Assembly (NCBI RefSeq): GCF_022539665.2
Contig: NC_081334.1
Coordinates: forward strand, 4,930,424 to 4,994,423
Source of the DNA: Daphnia carinata
Lineage: Eukaryota; Arthropoda; Branchiopoda; Diplostraca; Daphniidae
DNA: 64,000 bases
Reading direction: 5' to 3'
Positions 13,836-23,713 of this stretch are shown here, piece after piece (the first letter of the stretch is position 1; each line of letters starts with the position of its first letter). The translations under genes and the position numbers were made by a program. The notes under the pieces were generated by a model that saw only the letters and a program-made list of their open reading frames with translations, had not been told where the DNA came from and did not search any database.

Positions 13836-14567
13836 TTGCTTTACCTCCCCATCAGCAATATTGTCAGATACTGTGCCGAGTTTGCTGTTGTTGGCAAACG
13901 TGATATTTGCTCAGGCCGTCTATTTGACAAGGATCAAATACAACCCATTCTCCTTCAAATAAACCCCCCTAAAAAAGTGGGATTGCAGCGCGAGTATCTT
14001 TCATCTAAAGCCAACATTTCGTCCTACACCCACTCCACCTACTCACTCGGTACAGTCCCAATAGAGAAAAGAAAGCTGGCACACACCGAGGATTACACAT
14101 TAACTGCTGGCAAGTCAACTATTTACTTGCATATCAGGCAGGCCCACCTGCGTAATTAAACAGCTGGCTATGTTATAGGGTTCCATAGCAATGACTCTCT
14201 TACGGAGCAATAGCAACAATGGAACTGGGAACAAAATGGCGAAACAGCTAGTTCTATTTTGATTAGAGCAGTTGCTTGCACCGCGCTGATGCATTTGGAA
14301 GCAAAAGGTCGGGCGGACGGGGCTGATGCAAAAACTATAGCAACTACAAAGTGGACACGCGAGGGAATACATAAAGACGTTGACCAAATTAGCGACGGGC
14401 TTAAACTAATAGCTGGTGAACAATACAACGTCACTGCGCCAGCAACTATGCAAATGCAGTCTTACACGGAGAACATTCAATTTAAACATTTTGAACTGAG
14501 GCAAGATGAAAAGAGCCTTTCATCACTAAGGTGCACTCAGCAACAGCAGCACATGACTAACAATTAA
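13836..14567 (+). other. Two adjacent unplaced ORFs
   Basis: Two plus-strand open stretches lie end to end: 13836-14159 (about 107 codons, no clear ATG) and 14259-14567 (about 102 codons, first ATG 14259). Amino-acid composition is unremarkable, without low-complexity runs. I recognise no domain. The second contains ADAKTIATTKWTREGIHKD and ends with a Q-run. No convincing splice sites join them and an antisense frame of similar length overlaps. They may be chance frames, remnants of a mobile element or exons of an unseen gene. Confidence 0.15.
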
Positions 14568-14613
14568 CTACAATATTGCGATTGAATTGATGTTATAATT
14601 ATATAGAGCGTGC

Positions 14614-14660
14614 GTAATGGCATTACCAGCCCTCGGGGCTCGGCAAGGTAATAACATTAC
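14614..14660. repeat. Nested inverted repeat (hairpin)
   Basis: Three nested complementary pairs can be read: GTAATG with CATTAC at the outside, ATTACC with GGTAAT inside it, and AGCCC with GGGCT around a TCG loop. The 47-nt element lies between the unplaced ORFs and the 3' end of the ZMAT5-like gene. Its role is unknown. Confidence 0.7.
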
Positions 14661-14902
14661 ATGCCTGACTTGATTTGCCGAAAGATAAAAGGACACGGCA
14701 AACCAGTAAGAAAAACGAGGGCCAAATGTCAAAAGACATGACAACACTCGGAGAAAAGGATGCGACGCAAAATCAGTTAGTAGGCAGGCAATGATGGAAG
14801 ATTTCTAAAGGCTACACTTTTCTCTTCAGCATTTCGTAATACTATGGGCATTGCTAAGACAGAGTTTCTTAAACTAAAAATAAGTGTTTTCAATCTCATG
14901 AC

Positions 14903-15468
14903 TTACATTTCCGTGATTTCAAACTGTGACCATGCCTGCAAATTGGATTTGGTGGCTTCAGCTTCTTTTTCCTTGACCAGCATTTCAATCCTTTTCACGA
15001 AATCTTCAATTGGTTGTTCATTTTTTTGCAGCTGGCTTGGAAGTTTCACAGATGCCATCTCTTCCATTTGAGCTGTAAGTTTATCATCAATCTGTAGATG
15101 GAATGGCTGTGTACAGGTAAATGCAGCAAAGAGTTATACCTGAATACCGCAGTTGCTCAATTTCGTATGGCCAAAGATGAGAAAATCTGCAATCATCACC
15201 AAACCTACAGGGGATTCCCTGTAAGAATCTTCTGCAAGGGGTTTTCTGAAGCTCTTGAGCTAGCCTTGTCCGCGAATCTTCCACATGATAGTTTCATTAA
15301 AATGTATTGTTAGTGATCGACACATGTGCTCCAGATATTACCTGCAAACTGCCTGAAGTGTGCATCTTTCATTTTTTGATGGACAAGACCGTCATTGTGT
15401 TTTCTGCGTCCTTCTTTACTGTCTGGAAAGCTAACGTCACAGTAATCACAATAATATCGTCTTCCCAT
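14903..15468 (-). CDS. ZMAT5: ZMAT5-like U11/U12 snRNP zinc-finger protein
   Basis: Likely the 20-kDa protein of the minor (U12-type) spliceosome, a nuclear RNA-processing factor. Three exons are read on the minus strand: 15342-15468, 15140-15277 and 14903-15072, giving 144 aa (the human protein is about 170). Seen in the sequence: an N-terminal U1/matrin-type C2H2 finger (CDYCDVSF at residues 7-14, then paired histidines in HNDGLVH), and a C-terminal CCCH finger (CRRFLQGIPCRFGDDC followed by RFSH). The finger order and the MGRRYYCDYC start match the family. The last exon codes for a charged helical tail ending FEITEM. The start is the first ATG ahead of the C2H2 finger. The third exon uses an acceptor 18 nt inside an upstream one, because only that keeps the frame. 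It lies 256 bp downstream of the UBL7-like gene on the same strand. Confidence 0.9.
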
Positions 15469-15680
15469 GTTTAGACCCGTAAATTTGGAAGAAAAGTGCG
15501 ATTCAAACCAAGACAAGGAGAATCGAGCGAGAATCGCAAAGTTTATTAAGACGACGCTGTCATCTACCGGGAAGAAAAAAAACTTGAGAGAGGACAATTT
15601 CTCATCGGTACAAATCGTACGTGACCCCAACGAAAACGATGACCAACTGCATTAGATATTCCCACTTTATAGTCATTTTT

Positions 15681-15686
15681 TTTATT
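15681..15686 (-). terminator. Candidate polyadenylation signal of UBL7-like gene
   Basis: AATAAA on the minus strand, 39 nt past the UBL7-like stop codon. It falls in the short gap before the ZMAT5-like gene, so 3' processing of one gene would occur just ahead of the next promoter. Assigned by position only. Confidence 0.45.
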
Positions 15687-15724
15687 TTTTAGCAATTTTA
15701 ATGGTTTAAACAAAAATATTTCAA

Positions 15725-17141
15725 TCAATCGTCAACGAGTCCGGCATATATGAGATTAAGTGCTGCTTCGACGTCACCGTTTGTAGCTTGTAACGCCCTT
15801 AGACTGAGGTTGTCATCGGTGATTCCATACTCACGCATTTGGGGTAGAAAACGGCCAAACTGCTCTCGCAAAGGAGCATCATCCTCGGTGTCACGACGGG
15901 ATTGGGCTTCAACACTACTACTAGTTCCAATGCCGCTGGCCATTGCTACATTCCCGCTAGTGTTATTACTGACGGATCCTCCTCCCATCTGATTCATGGC
16001 TTGCAAAAGTGCTTGAGTAAACATTTCTGGAGTCAATCCATCGTTGCGTGGCCTAGGCGTTGACTGTTCTGGCTGTTGCAGGGATATTCCGGGTGAAACA
16101 CGTGGTTGTTGCTGCTGCTGCTGTTGTGTTGTTGTTGTCGACGGCAAGGGCTCTATATAATGATTTATAAATATGGAACTGGTTAATAGTGGATAAAGAA
16201 TAATAAAAATAAAATTTAATATAAATATACGGCGAATGCTATTCTGGGCAAAGCTCAGCGCAGCGGCTAGCTGAGCTGGTGTGATTCCACTCCCGAAAGC
16301 TGCTTGTGATCTACTAGCTTGTTGATTTGAATTAGGTTGATCTTGCGGGACGTCTTCGTCCATGCCATCATCTTCTAAATCAGCACCAAGAGATCTAGCA
16401 AGCCAACCGGCACTGTTGGATCTTCGTCGCTGATTCGCACCTGGGACTAGAGATTCTCAGAAACAGAGTTCATCATTCGGCTAGCTGCATCAACAAGAGC
16501 TGGGTGCTTTTCCACAAGTACTTGTACAATTTTTGGATCAGCTAAATGCAAAAGTAGTTCCCAGTCTTGAAGCATAGAAAGAGCTACTTCATCATCAGCC
16601 AATCCTGGAACAGTTTCAGTCAGTGACTGAATGTTTTCAGGTCTTGATAAATTTTGCAGAGTAAGACGAAAGTTTGGATTTGTCACAGCTGCTCTGAAAG
16701 CTAAAAATAGTTGGTGCTGCTCAACTGCATTCAACTTTTTTGGTTGTTCTCTCTCAGCTGTTGACAAAACAATGTGAGTATGAGGGATGTATGCACCACA
16801 GCATGAGTCTTTACCTGGCTTCACAACAGTGGCATATATCATTTTGGCACCACTTTCAACATGCTCCAACGTGTTTAATGTGGCTTCATCCCTAAGAGGT
16901 CTGCAAGAGTAGATGAGCTCTAGTGTCCGTGACAAACCAAAATAAGAATTACTTAAAACAAATCGACGAAGTCAAGACCTAGAAACAATTACTAACCTAG
17001 CTGACATTGACTGTCCAGTCCTGCTTTCAATAATATATTCTTCTTCAAGTCGGCCACGGATAAATTAGACGCAATATTTTCCAAGCGATAAAAAGATCGC
17101 TGCGAAGAACCGTGTCTCACACTGACTGATAAATTTAACAT
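15725..17141 (-). CDS. UBL7: Ubiquitin-like protein 7 (UBL + UBA)
   Basis: A shuttle-type adaptor with an N-terminal ubiquitin-like domain and a C-terminal ubiquitin-binding UBA domain. Exons on the minus strand are 16997-17141, 16231-16919 and 15725-16152. The first exon and the ELIYSCRPLRDEATL segment form the UBL fold. A middle STI1-like segment follows (LPGL/VPGL-type sequence near HPALVDAASRMMNSV). A Q/S/T-rich linker with a Q7 run leads to the UBA, ending LSLRALQATNGDVEAALNLI, which is nearly identical in pattern to vertebrate UBL7. Odd point: the frame that covers the UBL and middle part stops at TAG (16447-16449), while the C-terminal frame is open only from 16456 downward. No phase-correct intron explains the switch, and the exon total is one base short of a multiple of three. 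It is either a sequence error or a real frame break. The 78-nt intron at 16153-16230 is a multiple of three and has no stop. Confidence 0.88.
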
Positions 17142-18054
17142 CGTAATTTTTAGATTTTTTAATCAAACGGATTGTTTTGTAGACGTAAACTGGCATGGAA
17201 GATGTAACAATGTCTGTCACGTAAGAAGTTGAAGAGAATTTAATAACATTCTGACAGATGGCTCTGTAATCGGTCGCTATTTAATGAACAAAGAATTTTT
17301 GCACATCAAAAATGAATCGTCATAATGAAAATAGAGCCAGAACAATAGAATTAATAGAATTTCAAATGTCTCATTGGATTTTTTATTGATTCATTAAAAC
17401 AAATTTTTAAATATATCGAAATAGATAAAACAGTTTTCACGTCGAGGAAGAGTTGTGTATTTAAGAAAAAACACCAACTAGTTGAATCATTTTAAATTAG
17501 GCTCGCAGAACTGCTACAGGAGAGTCAAAAGTAATGGACAAGTTGAAAGAGGAACGCGAAGTTCAGTGGTAATCAAAAACTTCAATGTAGACGACCAAAG
17601 ATAAGAAAAGAAAAAAACAAACAAAAACAAATTCATGTTTTCCTAAATCTTTTTCTCCACGTAGCAGTCATACCAAGCCATTAAACTTGCCTTTTTTAAT
17701 TTTCAAAAGAGATTAGTACTTATTATAACTTCAGTTGTTGAATAAAATCAACTTTCTAGTTAAACCTTCAACTGGAAAAACTACACAGGGATTAGGTGTT
17801 TCTTCTGACTGACAATTCAATTAGAAATGCAAAAAAAAAAAAAAAAAAACAATTAAAAAATTGCTATGGGATACTTCTGGCAACTGTGAAACACACTGAA
17901 GATAGCGTTTTTGTCTTTCAACAATTCCTACAATGCAAGGCTGCTGTATTTACTTGCGCTGGCGGGCCGAATTTTGGTCATTCGCAGTATGTTTCCTGAT
18001 AGATTAGAAAAGTTTGCGGGTAATTCCAAGAAAGTAGACAGGAAATATCAATTA
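17142..18054. other. Intergenic gap, UBL7 to basigin
   Basis: AT-rich sequence between the basigin stop and the UBL7-like start, expected to hold the basigin 3' UTR and the UBL7 promoter. It contains an A18 run near 17830. I see no coding exon here. Confidence 0.6.
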
Positions 18055-19984
18055 TTACGTATTGTTTTGCTCATTGTCGGATTCATTGTCGGTTTTCTTC
18101 TTGTTTCGACGCTTTTCGCACACAAAGATGACGGCGCATAGAACAATGACTTCGATGCAAATGCCGAGGAACGGCCATAATGCGGCATATTTATCTGTTG
18201 GATCGAAATATGAGCTGTAACATGAATACGAAAAAACTTGCGGAAAATTTGGTAGGTTACCAATGACACGGATCAATGTGGTGCCGTTGTGGTTGCCGAG
18301 TTCATTGAAAGCAAAGCACATGTAGTTATCGCGATCATCAAGCTTGACTTCTTCAATCAATAGTGTGCCGTTGGCGATTCCTTCGTTGTTTGGTTCGAAC
18401 ATGAAATGACCATCAGCAACCAGGGATTCCCATTGACCTTCTTCTCCCTCTGCCATAATATTTGTATGTTAAAGAAGATAGAAAAAAAACTTGAAAGAAA
18501 AACAAAATCGTGAACCTCGTCGCCATTCGACGATTGGAGTTGGAGAACCGTATACAACGCACGGCAAACGGAAGTTCTCCCCTTCGACAATATTGAAGGA
18601 TGTGGGCAAGGCAGCAACAATCGGCTCCACTATTGAAGTTTTAAAAAAAATATACAAAACAGCCACATGAAACGTTAAACGGCCTTGTTCGCGAATAAAA
18701 TTTGAATTTGGTGTTTGTCCGTACTAGCAACACGGATGTCTGTAACTGATTTCCCACTGCCTTCGCATGTATAACTGCCAATATGGGCCACTTTCGGCTT
18801 GATAATTTTCAGCATGTGTACGCCATTTTCATGCGTTAGCTTCAGGTTGTCTGTCTCAACCAACAATGTACGATTATGATACCTGAAAGGTAAATATAAA
18901 ATATAGTTATTTGTGTGTGAAAACAATTTCAACTAAGCCTAATGAAAAATAAAGTGCATACCATGAAACTTTATCGTCGGGCAGAGAGCAATTCAAGATA
19001 AGCTCACTCTGACCATATTTGAATCCGATCTCGACCTCCTCACCTATGGAACAATAAAAAATGTCAAGAGATTAAAACAGAACAAGACAAAGGAAATTAA
19101 AAGAGCTATAACAAAAGGTAAAAGCTTCGTATTGTTGCAATCAATAAGCCAAAGTCTAGCGGAGTGAAGCTTAATATATTGCCGGCATACAATGGCTCTA
19201 ATAAAATACACGTCATAGCAATATGATATGTATATGCACAAGTATACCGCCGAGGACCAGAACTAGATGCCCGTGGGAAGAGAATTCGTTACAACGATAC
19301 GACCCGGCGTGTATGGGCTGAGTCTTAGGGACACTCAAGATCGACACCAGCGCGGACTCTGACTCGAGGAAGTCATCGACAATGGTGTATCCTATCTCTC
19401 CGGTCTATCGATCACGCATCGCAAAACAAAAAATGAGATTACCGTTACTCTCAGTAAAAGAGAACTTTGAAATAGGGTGGTTATAATTCATCAAAACTAC
19501 TCTAAAAGGGCGACCGCTACAATAAACGTAAAGCTAGGCTTTTGAACCAGAGATAAATCAAGTGGTTTGTTGTTGATTGTCCATTGCAAAGTGTATGGCT
19601 CATGCATAGGAATCTTGCAGACAATTCTTAATGGGCTATCCTTTTCCACCCAGGTATCGCCTTCGTAAATCGGATCGGAAAGCGTTGCCTCTGTATGTTA
19701 TTTCATAATCCAGTTCACAACCAAAGTGCGGTGGCGTGCAACATATAACAATGACGAAATCAAATTAAGACCACGAATAAATTAGGACAGAGTCTGGCTT
19801 TTCGCGAGTGAACGCAAGGTTTTGTAAGCGAATGCGTTTCAAGGTGTGTTCGACCTCAAAATAGCAAACGCTAACATTAGTACAGTTTTCTTTAAAAGTT
19901 TTAGTTTTCACTTTAAAATAACACTTTCTCACCCGAGACAAGTTGCAGCAGGGCAACGCAGAGACACAAGATGAATCTTGACAT
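18055..19984 (-). CDS. Bsg: Basigin / neuroplastin-type Ig membrane protein
   Basis: A single-pass plasma-membrane glycoprotein. Family members chaperone monocarboxylate transporters and act in cell contact. Eight minus-strand exons are phase-consistent: 19933-19984, 19548-19690, 19248-19404, 18962-19043, 18725-18882, 18516-18629, 18261-18449 and 18055-18194, giving 344 aa. Seen: signal peptide MSRFILCLCVALLQLVSG; Ig1 (cysteines in LRIVCKIP and GSYRCNEF); Ig2 (LILNCSLP and GSYTCEGSG); Ig3 (FRLPCVVYG and NYMCFAFNE). The membrane segment AALWPFLGICIEVIVLCAVI contains the glutamate typical of basigins and is followed by the basic CEKRRNKKK tail. Several N-X-T/S sites lie in the ectodomain. Its start lies 575 bp from the divergent beta-5 gene. 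Confidence 0.93.
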
Positions 19985-20559
19985 GATGAATATGAAGAAC
20001 AAATTTCTTTACAACACAGTGATACTTGCAGTTTCTTCTAATGACAGTAGAGAATGAGAAGCAAGAATACTGAGGAGAAGGGGAATACTGAGGGTAGAAT
20101 GCGTGCGGTCACAGGGAAACTCGAAACCGAACGAACTCGCCTAGACGCAGTAATGGCCGCCACCAGCAGTCAAACAGCTGATAGCCTAGGTTTTAAATAC
20201 TGTAAAAAAAATTTATCGTAACCAAATAATGATGCATATCACTGATAAATTAGGGATTTAATTTTAATAACGCAAGAGCATATGAAATTTCAAGCGATTA
20301 ATTAATTAAAATTACACGCATGGCGAATTTAGGAAAGATTTACACTGACTCAAGAAAAGGCGGGCGGATTATTGACACACGTGTTTTGCGCCTGTGCGAT
20401 AACAAAAAGGCGGGGCTAAATGTGTACTTCTATATTGTTGTTTAGTTTCGATCAATCAATAACCCCTTGTTCAATCTTCTTTTCCCATTCTTTTTTACCA
20501 TCTTCAGTTGAGAGTTGTAGCGGGAAAATTGACAATCAGCATCATCGTCGTTTTGTGGA
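19985..20559. promoter_or_regulatory. Divergent promoter of basigin and G-beta-5
   Basis: The 575 bp between two opposed start codons must contain both 5' UTRs and both promoters. A palindromic E-box CACGTG lies at 20378-20383 within ACACACGTGT, and a GC box GGCGGGGC at 20409-20416. No TATA box is obvious at either side. Motif assignment is by eye. Confidence 0.6.
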
Positions 20560-22182
20560 ATGGCTACCGAAGTTAGTGGTGAAAACTATGATGGTCTTCT
20601 TAAGGAGATGGAAACCCTGAAAGGGAGACTGGATGAAGAAAGACTAAAACTCAATGATGTGGCTTGTACAAAGATTTATTAATGGCATACTCTATCAGTC
20701 ATCTACTTATTTTATTGGCTTTCTAACAGTGTCCACAGTTTCACAGCGTCTTGAAGGTATGGCACAACTTTCCATTAAACCAAGACGGGTACTTAAAGGC
20801 CATCAAGCAAAAGTCCTTTGCGCAGATTGGTCTTCGGATAAACGGCATATTGTGTCCTCTTCTCAGGTAACAAATGTCTTTTTTATTCTTTAGCATCTTC
20901 TAGTAACTTGTTAGGGTAAAAAGGATGGCAAGATTATCGTCTGGGATGCTTTCACCACAAATAAAGAACATGCAGTAACCATGCCCACAACTTGGTATGA
21001 AAAGGATGGTAAAATATTTTGATTAGATAATTCATCCTGCATATTTGTGTAATTCTAGGGTAATGGCCTGTGCGTTTGCACCCTCAGGAAACTTGGTTGC
21101 TTGTGGGTAGGTAGCTCAAATAAAAATTTGGAATAGGATATGTGATATGTTCTTATTGGTCATTCAGAGGTCTGGACAACAAAGTCACTGTTTATCCATT
21201 GAGCATGGAGGATGATCCCACTAATAAGAGAAAAACAGTTGGAACTCACACTTCATACATGTCCTGCTGTTTGTTTCCCAATTCAGACCAACAAGTAAGA
21301 AACATTTTTCATATTGTTTAACCTTTAACCAGTGAATTACTGACCAGCGAAAGTTTCAATTATAGATTCTAACTGGTAGTGGTGACTCCACCTGTGCCCT
21401 TTGGGACGTTGAATCAGGACAGCTTTTACAGAGCTTTCACGGACACAGTGCCGATGTAATGTCGATTGATTTGGCTCCTTCGGAAACTGGAAATACATTC
21501 GTTTCTGGGGTTAGTGATGGTATCGATCGTCATAGAATCTTCTTCTATATTTGTTAACTTCTGCGATTTCAAGGGTTGTGATCGAACTGCATTGATCTGG
21601 GACATGAGGACTGGCCAAAAAGTGCAAGCTTTCGAAGGGCATGATGCTGATATCAACAGTGTCAAATTCTATCCAAGCGGAGAAGCAATTGCTACGGGAT
21701 CAGATGATGCAACTGTGAATATAAGATTTTTCAATGATTTTTAATGAGTATTTCTATAGCCTTTTTTTCGTCCTTTCAGTGTCGTCTATTTGACTTAAGA
21801 GCGGATAGAGAAGTTGCCGTATACACCAAAGAAAGTATCATATTTGGTGTCAATGCGGTTGATTTCTCAGTCAGCGGTAAGTTCCAATATGGTACTATTG
21901 TTTAAAGAACCGTTTCATTTCACGTCTCTACATCTGCAGGTCGGATTCTCTTTGCTGGATACAATGATTACACAGTTAATGTGTGGGATACCTTAAAGTG
22001 TTCCAGGATCACAATGCTGTATGGTCATGAGAACAGAGTCTCTTGTTTGAAGGTTTCTCCTGATGGTACAGCAATCTGCACTGGCTCTTGGGATTTCACT
22101 CTCCGAGTAATGAAATAATGGAAAATTTGTTTCAATCATTTTATTTATCTATATTTGCTTAACATTACAGGTATGGGCTTGA
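20560..22182 (+). CDS. GNB5: G protein beta subunit 5 (WD40)
   Basis: The atypical G-beta that pairs with the GGL domain of R7-family RGS proteins rather than with ordinary G-gamma, and tunes G-protein signalling in neurons. Ten exons: 20560-20665, 20730-20866, 20924-20994, 21059-21106, 21168-21294, 21366-21509, 21574-21714, 21780-21876, 21940-22106 and 22171-22182. They give 349 aa, close to the 353 of the short human form. Residues 1-35 form the N-terminal helix ([20 protein letters not shown]), followed by seven WD repeats with signatures such as [25 protein letters not shown] and a C-terminal [25 protein letters not shown] and [16 protein letters not shown] mark it as beta-5 rather than beta-1/2. 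The third exon could instead start at 20915, adding three residues. The last exon codes for only three residues and the stop. Confidence 0.96.
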
Positions 22183-23709
22183 AAAACTTGAATCTGATCA
22201 TAAATACTAGTCTGGCAAAGAAATTTTCGTTTTAGATAGCAGCATCACTCTCTCGCTTACCATTCCCGACGTACGCGGTTCCTGTCTTTATTGCACAAAA
22301 TAATGATCAATGAAAACAAAATTTAAAATTTTACAAAAAATAAAAAATCAGAAATTTTAAAGAGTAATGAATGTTTTGCGTTGAGAATACACGCCCTATG
22401 AATATACAATTTATTTCTAGAAGTCATAGAAAAAGCGCAATAAGCTTTAAAACATTTTAATTCGATTAAGGTCTAGTAAATAAATTAATTTTGAGTAGTT
22501 TTTTTAATTTTTCCACTGGGAAAAAATGCAAATGTGGGCATTTTTAATTTTTGTGTGTGTTTTCTCGTCGACGATTTGGCAACGTTGTATCGGTCTTGGG
22601 ACAGCCATTAAAATTACTTTTGCCGGAAGAAAGAGCTCTATTGAGATCCAGAGCTAAAACGAACAGTTATGACGGAATTCATCCTGCCCGTCGACTAAGA
22701 GTAGGTTGATAATTTTATTGACAAGATTTCGCTGATTGGAAGCCAAATAGGTGTCCTTTCCCCTAGCCATCGCAGCAATGTAAAACGTCGAAATATAGTC
22801 GGTGGTTTTCTCCTACTGCTGTAGTGTATGTGTGTGTTGTGTGGTGGGGGTATACCTCCGCCTATTCGCCTTGGGGGTAACGGGGCCGGTTTTTCAATAT
22901 GTTCAGAGGATAGTGGTGTGGGGTTTTTTTATAACCTCTCTCGCTTCTTGTCGTTGTGGGTGAGATTTCGTCCGCATGACATTTCTTGCTCCTACGGTAC
23001 GTCCAGTGACTTAGTGGGAAAAAGCAAGCAAAGAAATAAAGAAGAACAGTTATTGTTGAAGAGATTGGTCGGATTGCACTGTGATACGAAAAGTTGATTG
23101 AAGGCTGTGTGACGTGTTCTTTCTGTTTGGCGTCTGAAGTTAAATTCTTTTACCGATTGACTTGAAAGCCGAATTTAGACGAGTGATTCTTCATCATTGT
23201 GTGGTGTTTAAAGGTGCTGGAAACACTGCTGAATCCATCTCGTGTGACGTGAGGTGGCTTATTTTATTCTGGTCCCTAAGAGTAATTTCTCTGTATTTTA
23301 TTGTTGAGTTGATTATCTTTTGTTTTGTCTGAATTTTCATGTTCTAATTAGTGTGCTGACAGGGAGTCCTGTCATGTGCTCCACCTTTTGAGGGGTTGAG
23401 GCTTTGCTATGGTCCCCCAAGGTTCTTGTACTGTCTCAGTACAACTGCAATGCTGACAAGTTTTGTGGCTTCATCATGGCTTTTAATCTCCTACCATTTA
23501 TGTGTTTTTCAGTTTGACTTTCAGTATTGAGTTAGTGTTCCAAGAGGTACACCTCCATGTGAAAAACGCAGGTGTGATTGTTGATTATGTGACATAGCTT
23601 GGCAAATCCAATGTCGTCTCAATTCAATTGCAGAAAAATATCTACAGTTATTAACATTAAATTTTCTTTTCTTACAGGCAAATTACAATTCCCAAATGTG
23701 TGGCCCACT
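22183..23709. other. G-beta-5 3' UTR and CK1-gamma 5' region
   Basis: It contains the G-beta-5 3' UTR, then the presumed CK1 gamma promoter and 5' UTR. An ETS-like CCGGAAG sits near 22624. An acceptor CTTACAG ends at 23678, so the coding exon probably begins at 23679 after a 5' UTR intron. I see no separate gene. Confidence 0.5.
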
Positions 23710-23713
23710 ATGA
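23696..23713 (+). promoter_or_regulatory. uORF overlapping the CK1-gamma start (ATGA)
   Basis: A five-codon upstream ORF (MCGPL) whose stop TGA at 23711-23713 overlaps the main ATG at 23710-23712. This arrangement is typical of termination-reinitiation control. It lies in the first coding exon, 17 nt after the splice acceptor. Confidence 0.6.
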
